NCBI GenBank assembly: GCA_002682825.1
Contig: NOKP01000003.1
Location: 2,356,001-2,420,000 of the forward strand
Direction of reading: 5' to 3'
Source of the DNA: Neonectria sp. B-13
Taxonomy: Eukaryota; Ascomycota; Sordariomycetes; Hypocreales; Nectriaceae
Length of the DNA stretch: 64,000 nucleotides
Shown here piece after piece: positions 34,812-46,362 of this stretch (the first letter of the stretch is position 1; each line of letters begins with the position of its first letter). The translations under genes and the position numbers were made by a program. Under the pieces are notes generated by a model, which did not search any database, was not told the DNA's origin, and worked only from the letters and a program-made list of their open reading frames with translations.

Positions 34812-35680
34812 TCGGGCGTTGAATGGACCGGGGAGAGAGAGGGAGTATGCGGAGAGTGTTTTCGTATTGTATGGTACCTGCCCTTTCGTGCGAGCCGGTT
34901 GTTTGGGAACGATGCTACGAGACGCATCTGGGAGTTGATAATGTGTTTTTGCAAGTTGAGTATGTCCTGGCTCTAATTCGACTTGCCTCCATCGATAACC
35001 ATGGATAACCTGCCTATGTTCCTCCGAATCGCCCCGTCTTTTGACGTTTGTTTGGTCACTCAAGTAGCTAGCATACATAATGTGGGCGGAGATGTGTCGG
35101 GTGGAAGGGTATATATTACATAGGGCTTATTGCACCACCTAGGCGCCGCAGAAGTGTCTATGTGTGTACACAGTGGATAAACAGTGATAATGAGAGCGAC
35201 TCACCAGCTTGCCCGACGTTAGTACGAATATGTCATGATGTCAAATGGGCGGGTTGGGCAGACCACCCGAATATAGTCACGTGACCAAGTGTTCAGCGTG
35301 TTTCTGGCGCGCGTCGCTGGGTTCTACAAGGCCCACTTATTCTGCTCCAGGCCGGCGTCTATGGGGGCAAACTCCTCACAATCCCAACACCGAGCGTTTG
35401 CCATTCGTGTGCAAACAAACAAGACTCAACCCTTATTGCCAGTCATCTTTGTTGTAACTCCCTGCTCGTCCGGCCATTGGGGTTTCCACTTGCCTCTGTG
35501 ACGTGGCTGAGAGCTTGCCTTCTGTACCTCTGCCCGACCGTCGACCATCTATGCGAGCGCCTTCAGCTTGGCCTTACCCTTCGCCTTACCTCGCATATCG
35601 CAGAGTTTCTGCCAGCTTCTCCATGACGCTCCCTCACGCGCCGTAACTTGCCCCCGACACAGGAGCCGCGCGAAAGAGTC
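34812..35680. other. Intergenic region, no gene seen
   Basis: This is the 3' flank of the Rab5 gene and the promoter and leader of the RING-finger gene, both on the plus strand. Open frames here lack any resemblance to protein families. Confidence 0.5.
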
Positions 35681-38587
35681 ATGACTTCCTCCATCTCAGA
35701 GGCTCAGGCGGAGCTCATCAGGTGTGTGTTGAATGCTGGAAACACCGGCATGTTGCGCTCCCCGGAACTGACACTTCTCTCAGCTCCCTCGCCCCCGACG
35801 ACATACCTATCAAGCTCCGATGCGCCATTTGCAGCAAACTCGCCATCAACGCCTTTCGGTTGCCCTGCTGTGAGCAGGCCATCTGCGAAACCTGTGCGTG
35901 TAGTCTCGGCGAGACACCTCGGCTTATTATACTGACTGGACTCAGGTCAATCAAATCTTCCTCCTTCGTGTCCCGTCTGCGAGCACTCCCCTCTATCCGC
36001 TGAGGACTGCAACCCCAACAAGTCTCTGCGAACCACCATCCGTGTTTTTCTCCGCACAGCCGAAAAGAAGCGGGAGGCCAGTCGGCCCAAGCAAATCAAG
36101 GAACCTGTGCCTCCGACGCCAGTGGAAGCGCCCCAGCAGTCATTTCAGGCCGTGGAACCAGTTGCCGCAGAGCCGCCAGCGGAAGAGAGCTCTGGTGGAG
36201 ACGCACACTCAGGAGAAACGGCTTCTGCGCCTAACGACAGTCGCGAAACCGATTCTCTCCAACCTACCGACCAGGTACGGCTCCTCTCCATCTTCTCTTG
36301 CAACAAGAAGCTAACATCTTGGATAGGTTGTCAACGGTCAGGATACAACCATATCCCAACAAGATGATACAAGCGAGCCCAAAGCGGCACCAACTGATGG
36401 GGCTGAGGGTGAACCTGGCACCCACGATTCTAACGAGCAGGCACTGGTCGAAAAGGAGGACGATGGCGACCAAGCAGGCGACGATGAAGAAAACTACGAT
36501 GCCGAAGCGATGAACGGCGCATTTCCGAACGCGAATTTCTCCGGGTCTGGTGACATGAATCAAATGCAGATGATGATGGCAATGCAGAACGGCATGGCGC
36601 CCAACGCGTTTGGAGGTGGCTTTCCCATGATGGGTAAGTCTTTAGCATTTATACAACAGTCATCGTATCCAACACTAACGTGGAACTAGGCATGCAAGGC
36701 ATGAGCATGGATCCGATGACGATGCAGAACATGTTTATGAACGGTGGCTTCCAAGGCATGGGCATGAACGGCATGGGAGGCTTCGGTGGTGGATTTGTCC
36801 AAGGCGGCTCCAATAATAACTGGAACGGTTCTCAGTCGTGGAATTTCGACCAAAATAATTACAATCAAAATGGTCCTGGCATGGGAACTGGTGATTTTGG
36901 GAACTTTAACTCAGGATTCCAGACAGGATACAATCAAGGTAATTATAGTCAGTTCAATGACTATCGCCGCAACAACTTCGGACGTGGTCGCGGACGAGGT
37001 CGTGGATACTACGGCAGCTATGGCCGCGGTGGCTACCAGTTTGGAGGTCACGCAAACTACCAGGACCAGAGCCAGATGTCCCAGGCTGGATCCGGTGTAC
37101 AAGGCCAAGGACAAGCCCAAAGCGACAACGGCGGAGGTGGTCAAGGGGAGTCTGTTGAGGGACAGGATGTCGACGAGTACGGCAGAGCAGTCCGAGCAGA
37201 GGTGGCTGAAGGAGACGACAACCCCGTTGGGGCCGGCCAGGGCGACGCGCCAACGACTGGAAACCAGGATCCATCTCGTGAGGCTCTAGGAAATGAAGCA
37301 CCTGGCGATACTTCCACAGGCCCCAGTGGACCGTCGGGAAATGTCCACCAACGCAATGGTTCTGGAAGCATTCGATCAGTCCTGGCCGCCCCAGATGTTC
37401 CCATTAACGCACCGACAGGACCCAAGGCGATGCGCCAAGGCCTCCCAAACACGAGCCTTCTCAACCTCCGAGCAAGGGGATATCAGGTGGGTGGCGATGC
37501 GCCGCCCGTTAAGCCTCACGTTCTTGCGCAGGAGAATCCTGCCGAGCGAGGTCGGTCTAAGAGTAACTCTCCAGAACAGGAGAAAGACAAGGACAATACG
37601 CCCCGTCGCGAGCAGAGCAAGGAGCGATCCAGAGATCACGACAGGCGTGACAAGGAGCACGACGATCGCGAACAGGAAAACCCCGGTTCGAGGTCGAGAA
37701 CGGCCAGTAAAAGTCGCAGCCAGAGTCGTGGCCACAGGGGCTCGCACCGACGTAGACGCCACCGTTCGGAGTCGGCGGAGGATGAAGGCTACGATGACGA
37801 GTCGCGGCGTAAGAAGCATAAGAGCCGACGTCACCACCACGACGAAGAAGAGCCCTCGCGCTCCAAGGACAAGGATGACAAGTACACAGAGCGCTCCCGG
37901 TCAGCTTCACCAACCGACCCCAAGCGGCCGAGTCACCGTAGCCGCCGGGACAGAGACCACGACAAGCGCAGAGACCGAGAAAAGGACAAGTACCGGGACG
38001 ATGACCGCAAGAAGTCCTCCAGCCACCGCTCCTCCCACCGCGACCGCGACCGCGACCACGAACGGGACCGACACCGCGACAAGGACAGGGAGCGTGACAA
38101 GGACAGAAAGGATCGGAAGGATCGCCACCGCGACAAGGACCGCGACCGAGACCGTGACAGAGAACGCGACCGCGATCGGGACTCGAGGTACAGCAGTCGA
38201 CGACACTCGATAGACGGGCCCGACACACCAGCCGACAAGGACTTCAAGCCCCCGACGGGTCCGCGCGGCCACGATACCAAGGGCTCCTCCAGCAAGACCG
38301 ACGGCGCCACCCGGGACAAGGACAAGGACCCGCACACGCTAGAGCGCGAGGCTCGCGACCGTGAGCGGCTGCTCAAGGAAGCGCAACGCATCGCCGGGCT
38401 CGGGTGGAAGCGCAGTCGTGACGGCGATGACGACGCCGGCTCCGGCTCCCGCAAGGGCCGACGGACAACGTCCTCGTCGACAGCAGCTGCCGGGGCCGGG
38501 CGTCGCAGCGAGGCCGTCAGCGGCGGCGATGAGGAGGAGCGCATGCGGAGGCTAGAAGCGGAGCGGGAGGGTGACCGGTGGAGGTAG
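35681..38587 (+). CDS. RBBP6-type RING finger protein with Gly/Met-rich, RGG and Arg/Asp-rich regions
   Basis: Five exons (35681-35721, 35784-35893, 35946-36274, 36327-36633, 36690-38587), 894 aa. All introns are short with good GT-AG signals. Residues 27-62 form an all-cysteine RING: C-x2-C-x11-CC-x4-C-x2-C-x7-C-x2-C. The CC pair and spacing are those of the RBBP6/Mpe1 C4C4 RING. A conserved segment follows (PNKSLRTTIRVFLRTAEKKRE). Downstream are an acidic/Gln linker, a Met/Gly/Asn-rich low-complexity region (about 240-320), an RGG-like box (GRGRGRGYYGSYGRGGYQ), and a long RS/RD/KD-rich tail (about 480-800) typical of splicing-associated proteins. There is no DWNN ubiquitin-like domain and no zinc knuckle. 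A role as E3 ligase or RNA-processing scaffold is inference. It is convergent with PIK1. Confidence 0.82.
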
Positions 38588-39782
38588 GCGGTGCTCCGTT
38601 AGCAAGGCGGCACTGCAGCAAGACCCGAGGTATCCGTCCTTGGAAGAAAAGCCTGTGGCCGACGGTGGGAGTGGTGTTTCTTGGACTTGTGCTGGTGGTG
38701 AGGATGGATCTTGCTTCTAAGTACGGGTGTTGTTTAGGCGCTGAGGGCGTGTAAGAGCAAATTTAAAAAAGGGGAACCAAAAAACAGATCGCCGCTTACA
38801 GGCCGCGAATCAACGGGACTGTGTAGTTGCAGGATTAAATACAGTCTCGGTTTTGGGGCAATCTTGATGTTCCTGTCTGAATATGTAATGATATGTAATG
38901 TATAACTGAGCAGTTGAGGAACATGCCCTTCACACTCTAAACACGCGGCTTAGTCACCGGGTATGCATTTATATAAGGATATATTAAGACTAATCCCATG
39001 CTCAACTTGAATACTAGCTACCCTAAGAGAGCATAAGCAGTGACCCTAATGTTAACTACCAACTTAAATACCCAGAGTGGCCATTGGGGATTAGAGAGTG
39101 TATATTAAGCTAACATGTGTGAAATGTGTTCAATCAAACACACAGTGTCGCTCTATATTTGAGGGCGCCCGCTATAGCCCTGTACAAAAAAACAGAACAA
39201 GGGTCATCAATTTAAGAAACCATTTCTTCAGTAATGCAACACCAGGAACCTCCAAGATGATATGACTATGATCCTCTCTTCCGCCCGCTTCTTCATGCTA
39301 GATTCGCCCACATTGACACGTTATCTCAATTCATTATAACATTTTTGCGTAGAAAAACAAGCATCTTTCAGAATTGTTTGCCCCGAGACCATGCGTGAGA
39401 AGCAGCAGGGATGAGCGATTGGAAAGAAAGGGACATAGCATGGAATTATTCACATAGACATCACAGCAAAGAGATACACATTACTTCTCATCAACATGAA
39501 TTCGAAACCGCTATACCACCGCAGCAGACATGAATTGCAGTTATGCCCCACCCCCTTCAAATGCTCCCCCTTTTTATTGCCTCTTCCGAGATTTCCCTCC
39601 GCAGCACAGGCATTCGTCAGACCCATCCGAGATCCCAAACCTTGGGCCATGTCTAATCGTCCGCAACGCCTTCTCGTATGCCCAAATGCAATCAGATTTC
39701 CCAATGCGAGCCCTCCCCGGCCACCGCGTTATCTCAGGTGCCGTCTTCCTATTTCCTTCCAAGCATGCCAAAACGGGTCTTC
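38588..39782. other. Convergent 3' intergenic region with an AT-rich patch
   Basis: This lies between the RING gene (+) and PIK1 (-). No coding sequence is supported. The segment of about 38935-39185 is clearly AT-richer and CpG-poorer than its surroundings. It contains an 8-bp inverted pair CTAATCCC (38990-38997) and GGGATTAG (39087-39094). It could be an old mutated repeat fragment or simply 3' non-coding DNA. Confidence 0.45.
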
Positions 39783-42700
39783 TCAGTAGATCCCCTGCGT
39801 GCGATATTGGAAAGTATCATAGCTAAGATAGTGTTAGTACATATTAGCTTCAGTATCGAGGGCCGAGTACTCACAGTCGAGTATAGTAGCTACCAAACGA
39901 CTTGGCGATGAGGTCCGTCTCAACAAACTGTTCTGCTTCATCGGCACTAAGATGGAGCTGGAACCGCTGTCGTAAAGTGTTTGTAGCTTGAGCGACACCA
40001 ACGGCGAAGCAGGGCATCTTAGAGTCGTAGCCCATCATCGCAACCAGGTCGATGATGTTGTCTGCGGAACGACGCAACGCTGTATAAGGTCAGAAAGGGT
40101 TCCTGCAAAGCAATGTGAAACAACTGACCTTGGAAAGCTTGCTTGCACAGTTTCTTATAATCCTCGTAGTCTGGCGAGCCCAAGCCACCCAAAACATCCA
40201 CATACTCGTGCGTCAACTTGAAAGGGGCAGCTTCGAACCCAACAGATCCGGGGGAGTTGGAGAGTAAGAATCCAAAGTCAATGTGGATTATGTGGCCTTC
40301 GCTGTCCACCAAGACATTTCCGTTGTGCCGATCCTTCAGCTGCAGAACATACGAGATGATACTGTATGCAGCCAATGACCTTTTGAACGCATCCACGCCT
40401 GCTTTAAACGGTTTGCTATCGGGATGTCCGAAAGCCCTGAGGAAGTGGTCCTTGAGGGTCGCGATGCGATGTCGGGGATTTTGGCCAGCCTCGATAGATG
40501 CAAGGGTAAGACTTCGCTTCAGCGAATGCAACGAGACTCCGCTGGTAATGGTCTCAACAAGACCCCCAGACTCGCCCGTCACTAGGATCCGCATCCGCTT
40601 CACCCAAACATCGACCTCGGTATCTACCCAAATCTTGTGACACACATCGATGAGCTGGCAGGCAAACGCCTCCTGTCGTAGATCCGCGCCAGTCTTGACA
40701 ATCACACTGATCAGATCCCAGTTCTTCATCCACCCATAAGGGGACGATTTGCGAATCCGCTCCTTCTTAGCCTCCCAGGCCTCGCCGAAGACAGCCGCGC
40801 TAGGGTCGTCACGATCACCCCGACGCTGGACACCACCAGTCTTGATGTCGTTCTCCATTCGCTCTCTGCCAGCACTAGCGTTCATGTTGGAGTCGATTGT
40901 AGCATCATCTTCTAAATCCGGATTGCTCGCGGTTATGGGAGTGGTGCTTGCCCTGGCGATGATGCCGTCGAAAGTCGGGCCTTGCTCCTCCGTATCGAAG
41001 CTTTGCTCCTCAAGGCTCTGCATACTCGCAATAATCTTGGCTCTGATTGCGGCCACCTCGTGCTTCGGACGCTTCCCGCTAGTAGCATCGAGCTGCGCAA
41101 GCATCTGAGAAGCGGTTCGCATGTGAGTAGCGAGGGCTGAGAAGTCGGGCTGGTCCGCAGGGGCGTTTCGCTGGATGGGCAACGTCATTCTCCGAAGGCC
41201 AGGACCGGGGCTGGTAGCTCTCGAGCCAGTTGCCTCTGAGGTCCCAGGCATTACCAGTTCCAGGTTTGAAGGCGACGCCGATGTGCCACTTGGGAGGCGC
41301 TGCGTAGAACGGTGTTGAATTGCCCGAGGAAACCTGGCTGAATCGTCATCAAAGCTCCTGATGAGGGGCGAGCTCCCCAAGTCACCAGACGTGGGCTCAA
41401 AGACGCTGTCGACAATGGGTTCTGGAACCCGGACAATTGGTGACACTTGAGGCGAGTCTGTCAAGTCGAATATGCGCTTCGATTTGGCACTTCCATCAAG
41501 CAAGGAATTCAAGAGACGGCAGTTTTCAGGGCTGTCAGGGTCAAAGGAGAAGTCGTCCCTAAGAACTTCGATCATGATCAGATATGGCACCTTCTCGGCA
41601 CTATTGAGCACAGTAGCCTCGGCAGGGTTCACGCGCACGATCCGGTGATGACGGCTCTTACCAGGAGAGCCATTCATAAGAGTTGGAGGGCAGATGACAG
41701 GGATATCAACTTCAGCGGGGAGATCTTGAGATATCAACGCTAGCTCCGCTCGAAGGGCACTCATTCGGGCGGGTTTCGGAACGAGGACAAGCCGGTTCGA
41801 TATGCCCTCCAGGGCAGTCAAGAACTGGGTCTGGGATCTGAAATAGTGCTGTCTCAAAAGCCTCATCTTCTGCACCGGTGACAACTCGGTCGCACTTAGA
41901 AGAGCCTTGGAGTGGTGAGAGTGCCTTCTGGTAAAGTTGTCGCCGAGCCTTGGTGAAACTCTTGCCGAGGAAGGTGTCGCTGGCCTAGTCGCAGGTTGTG
42001 GAGACGGTAAGGGGAGGGAAGAAGTGCTCAGTCTAGCCTCCAACGACTTTAACTCGAGAGCCGACGCCCTCGTCGTTTCCTTGGGCGTCTTAGACCTTGA
42101 AACTGGAGAGGCTGACGGCGAATCGGGGGGGGGTCGAGGCGTCCTTGATGAGGGCTCCCTGGAAGGATCTCTCGAGCCTTTAGGATCCGGTGCACTGAAA
42201 GTCCTCCCAGAATCTCGTACACGTCTCGATCGCGAGTTTGTCGTGTTGACGGTGTGTGCTCGGGAAGGCTTGATGTTCCCCTTGGCCTCCACGGCGAGGT
42301 CGGTCAACGGCTGGGGCTTGCGGGCCTGCGCGACGGCGAGAGGGCCAGCCCATCTCGGAAACATAGGCAAGGCGACACTGGCAAGCACGAAGCTGGCGAG
42401 CACGGTGACGGGCAGCACGTTTTCCTTGATTTTGTCATTGCGAGCGGTATCGGCCACGCCAAAGACGATGTGTTGAACCTTATTGTAGACTCGGCGGCAG
42501 GTCTGGAAGGCATCGGATTGAGGGTTCGACGAGAGATCGTAGAGGTAGGTCTGGAAGAGCCAGAACGTCTGATTTTGAACGTGGGTCAGTTTGTCATCCG
42601 ACATGAGGCGGCGTCCCGCGCATCGTGTCGTGGGGTGGGTGCAGACATACCAAGAGCGCAGCTGTGACGGATTCCTCACACAAGTCCAACAAAAACTCCT

Positions 42701-43099
42701 CCAAGGCCATTGACTCATTGTCGACGCTGATTATAAGGTGGCAAAGCTGCGGGAGGAAGAATTCAATATCCTCGTAGGGAAACTGGCGCAACTTATTGCA
42801 GAGGACATAGTGAATGCCCACATGATCGGCGTAGCGGCTGCAGCGCGACAGGTGGCATTAGCGACTGCAACGAGACACGATTTCGGCAATGGGGGAGAGC
42901 GAGTATGAAGAGCATGTGGCAAAAAGGGGACGTCGAGTGAGGCACAAAAGGAGAGAATGACGGGTAGAAGACACCAAGGGACAAGCGTATACAGGTGTAG
43001 GGCCGGGGGGGGTACTCACGAGAGGTAGGAGACGGAGAGAAAGGGGTTGGAGTTGAAGACGTCGGACTCGAGGAATCTCTGAAGCAAGTCCCACGACAT
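39783..43099 (-). CDS. PIK1: Phosphatidylinositol 4-kinase PIK1 (PI4K beta type)
   Basis: Five exons (43099-43020, 42837-42651, 42568-40129, 40079-39875, 39822-39783), 983 aa. It makes PI4P at the Golgi (and nucleus in yeast), driving secretory vesicle formation together with Arf-type GTPases. The N-terminus MSWDLLQRFLESDVFNSNPF is the conserved PIK1 start. The lipid-kinase-unique helical domain follows (HYVLCNKLRQFPYEDIEFFL, TFWLFQTYLYDLSSNP), then a long disordered Ser/Pro-rich middle. The catalytic domain is C-terminal with SPYGWMKNWDLISVIVKTG, the catalytic loop DRHNGNV, the metal-binding HIDFGF and FKLTHEYVDVLGG. The last exon is only 13 codons (YDTFQYRTQGIY and stop) and was deduced from a GTGAGT donor, a TACTAAC branch and a TAG acceptor. 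Without it the frame stops after YYTRL. Confidence 0.95.
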
Positions 43100-44631
43100 T
43101 GGGTTACGCAGGGGAGCGAGCAGCAATGAGGAACAGCCGGTGGTGCCTCATCTAGCTTCGGTCGAGCAGGTTCGTGGTGGATAGCGAATAACGAGTGGAG
43201 ACGAAGACGAAGGCGCAGTCAGAAGACGAGAAGAAGGTATTCGCATTTGGAGCTGAACGGGTTGCCGTCTTGCTTGCTCGACGGCTTGCGGGAGGTATCC
43301 GTAGTGGAGGTACCCTGCTGTAGTCAGGATCGTCATAGGCCGCCCGCCCGCCTTAGGTAAGGCGAAAACAGCCCGCGGAGGACCTGGCAGCCCAGTGGCA
43401 GGTGGCTTCAGTTCCCTGTACGAACCCGCTGTAACGCCCCCCGAAAGCCCCCTAGGGAGATCACCCACTCCCTGGAAGATATGGATGCCACTCGCGACCT
43501 TGTTGGACAGCTCAGAAATGGGGTCGTCTCCATACTACTAATCTAGACTATGTACTTTACCCGTTGCAGTTTCAAAGAGAAGCGCGGAGATGCCGACCTG
43601 TCCACAACGGACGGATCGGACATGAGGCCGTTTGCGATCGAGCGGCTACCTCCCGTTTTTGGCCCTTGGCCGAAGCGAAGCAGGACGAAAACGGCTCCGG
43701 TCGTGATCCCTCCGGACGGGAGAGCACCTGAAGATGGGTGACGGCGCGCTGCCCAAAGTCGGTGAATGCTTTCACACCCTGGCTCCTACGTCAGCGGTGT
43801 GTCTACCCCTCAAGCAGGAACACATGTGCCTCATCCGAAGCCCGCGCCCGAAAAGCCAGTCATATGCACGCCCACGTTCGTTGCTCTCAGGTTGCTGCGA
43901 GCAGGCTGTGCCAAAGTGCCAAGGTGGGGTTGGTTTCTCCGGACATCCGTACCTACATCCGCCCCCCCCCCCCTCATTCAACCCGCATGTGGTTGCTCTA
44001 GGGTAGCCTCCGGGCAATTTTGCGCGAGGGACATCACGATCCTCCACGAACGTAATTCCTCTGTTTATTTACATGATGATTTGCTGTTATTGGGGCGTGC
44101 TCCTCGTTCTTTATACGTAGACTAAATATGTGTTGAGGAAGGGTGCCAAGCGAGTGCTACAACGAACTCCGGATAGAACCGATTTTGATCTTCAATATCT
44201 TGCGGTGTAACCCAACTCCACGCGTTCGCATCTCACATGGGGCCTTGAATCACGTCCCAGCTCGAGGTACGGGCGGGGATGGCGAATGGTATTTCACGGT
44301 TTGAAATCTACAGTGAATGGTAAGACAGAATACGAAGTAGATGGCCTGTTGAGCATTTATCACCTCGAAAAATGTACCCTGTTGTTCAGGGCAGACAAGC
44401 TACCTAGGTAGGTACACAATGCCCCAGAGAGCAGCTCCAACAAATTAATAGATGGGAAAGAAAACACATCTAATAAACCCGAGACAGTAAAATTGCCGCC
44501 AAATATCCCGCGCAAGAGGAAGGTCGGGATTTCCTCTTGGCACCCAACGCCAGCTGTATGCGGACCCCCTTGAACGCCATTTCGTCCTTAATCGTATCCT
44601 TCATGAATGCATCCCATGTTCTGTAACCGCA
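43100..44631. other. Intergenic region (PIK1 promoter side), no gene seen
   Basis: This is the region upstream of PIK1 and downstream of NC2-alpha, both on the minus strand. It contains a poly-C run (about 43964-43974) and a TACCTAGGTAGGTAC palindrome-like motif at 44401-44415. Open frames lack family resemblance. Confidence 0.5.
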
Positions 44632-45606
44632 TCAAGCCTTCTTCTTTCTTCCTCCCCGGGTCCGCTTCTTTGGTTCTTCCATTTCCTCGTCACTCGAACT
44701 CTCCGGCTTGGCCTTGGCCTTGCTGCCCTCCTTCTCGGTTTCTACGCGGCTGACAATGTCTCGCAGAAAATCCCATTGTTCGTCCGTCTCGACCACGTGC
44801 TTCAGCATGGGAGCAGTGACCCTTTTGGAGCCCTTTTCCTTGGCGACGTCGGCGCTCTTGGTCACCAATTGTATCATGAACATCTCGAGTGCCTTGCCGA
44901 CAGCGATGGGCGTCTGTTGGGCAACCTTGCCAACCTCCTCGTCCGCCTGCATGATCCTCTTGATTCGGGCCGTGGGGAACTTGGTCCTAACGGGCGAGGG
45001 CTCGATTATGGGCGCCGGGGGTGGCGCGGCTTTGCGTGGAGGCATGTTTGCGGGGAAAGGAGATTCTGTCGCGTTCGGAGGAGTTTGTAGAGCGCCGACA
45101 CCCGAGATTGGCGCGTACGGCTGTGCGTGAGGTAGTGCTACGCCGGGATAGATATTTGGCTCCCCGTACGGCTGACCATACGACGGCGACGTGTGCTGCG
45201 GAGGCTGCGTGACTGGGAGCGGCTGAGCTCCGTAGCCGGGATGAGCAGGTAGTCTCTGGGTCGGGCTAGGAGGAATGTATTGGTGCTGCAGCGGTGGCGA
45301 ATAGTTTTGATATTCGGCCTTGACGGCGGATTGCTGAGGTGGTGGCGGATGCTGAGGTTGTGGGTGGTAGTGGGGTTGGTTGTGGTGGTGGGCGTTGTGG
45401 TTGTGGTCGTTCAGGTGAGCGGGCGGAGCAGCGAAGGAAGCAGACGGGCGGTAGTAGGACGGAGGCTCTGCTTTATACTCGAGGCCAAGGTGGCTGCTGG
45501 CGGCTTGTGGATGATGGAGTTGTTGCGGTGCGGGTTGAGTGGGGCCAGCCGAGAAAAAGGATGAGAGGTCCGGAGACTTGGGCGCGTAGCCATCGTCGGC
45601 CGACAT
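44632..45606 (-). CDS. BUR6: NC2-alpha (BUR6/DRAP1) histone-fold transcription regulator
   Basis: Single exon, 324 aa. It is the alpha subunit of Negative Cofactor 2, which pairs with NC2-beta (Dr1) through a histone fold and binds TBP on promoters. The histone fold lies at about residues 210-290: TKFPTARIKRIMQADEEVGK, then QTPIAVGKALEMFMIQLVTK and TAPMLKHVVETDEQWDFLRD. The first 200 residues are an unusual Pro/Gln/His/Tyr-rich extension absent from yeast Bur6. The C-terminus is acidic then basic (DEEMEEPKKRTRGGRKKKA), a likely nuclear-localisation signal. The start is the first Met of the open frame. Confidence 0.92.
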   Translation of the reverse strand: MSADDGYAPKSPDLSSFFSAGPTQPAPQQLHHPQAASSHLGLEYKAEPPSYYRPSASFAAPPAHLNDHNHNAHHHNQPHYHPQPQHPPPPQQSAVKAEYQNYSPPLQHQYIPPSPTQRLPAHPGYGAQPLPVTQPPQHTSPSYGQPYGEPNIYPGVALPHAQPYAPISGVGALQTPPNATESPFPANMPPRKAAPPPAPIIEPSPVRTKFPTARIKRIMQADEEVGKVAQQTPIAVGKALEMFMIQLVTKSADVAKEKGSKRVTAPMLKHVVETDEQWDFLRDIVSRVETEKEGSKAKAKPESSSDEEMEEPKKRTRGGRKKKA

Positions 45607-45914
45607 TTTTTTTTGTAGTTGGCGGCGGTGGTGGTGATTAATATTGTGGGGCGTGCGGCGTGGGCCCCGACGAGGTTGAACGTGTTAGTCAGCTGGGGAG
45701 TGACACGAAAAGTACCAAAGAACTCAGCTGCGCCTTGCTGGATGAGTTTACGTTCTTGGTCTTATTGAATGATTCAATGTCCCAGGCGCCAGGGGACTAA
45801 CAAACGCAGCAGCTAACGTCAGCTGGGGGGCCGTGATGGAGGTACAGTGTGGCGGCGATTGAGTGACTGAGGGTACCTGGGTCTTTTGGTGGGCGCGTGT
45901 GCTGGTGGGTGGAT

Positions 45915-45950
45915 GCGTGTTAGAGTGCGTGCTAAAGTGCGTGTTAGAGT
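45915..45950. repeat. Three 12-bp tandem units
   Basis: Units read GCGTGTTAGAGT, GCGTGCTAAAGT and GCGTGTTAGAGT, followed by GCGTGCGTGC. The array is in the intergenic DNA upstream of NC2-alpha. Confidence 0.85.
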
Positions 45951-46270
45951 GCGTGCGTGCACTCGTCTTCCTTTGTGTGTAGATGGGCGTGTGATGTGTT
46001 GAATGCTCTGATTTATGGATTGTCTCGACTGAAGCCGAGAGCAATAATAAATGGCGTTTGCCCAGTCCTGTACCTTTGTGTTGCTCGGCGGCGGCGGTGC
46101 AGCGTTGCCTGTTATGCAGTGTGATGTGTGGACGGGATTGATGGACAGCACAGTACGTATTGTTCGGCTTAGACGATGTCCAGCTCAGATCCAGGCTGCC
46201 TGGCGTCCTGTCTAGATTGGTTCGATAGATCGGAACTGAATAGAATACCTCATCTACTGCAGGGAGACAC

Positions 46271-46362
46271 AGTAGCTGTCGGTAGCTGTCGGTAGCTGTC
46301 GGTAGCTGTCGGTAGCTGTCGGTAGCTGTCGGTAGCTGTCGGTAGCTGTCGGTAGCTGTCGG
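46271..46362. repeat. Nine-copy 10-bp tandem repeat
   Basis: GGTAGCTGTC is repeated nine times head to tail (the first copy begins with A), with two extra bases. All later copies are identical, so the array is young or kept homogeneous. It is non-coding by context. Confidence 0.95.

Noticed and set aside
37557..38544. Long minus-strand and +2 frames across the RD-rich tail of the RING protein
   Set aside because: These are repetitive shadows of the Arg/Asp codon repeats; the plus-strand frame is continuous with the RING exons and has the conserved part.
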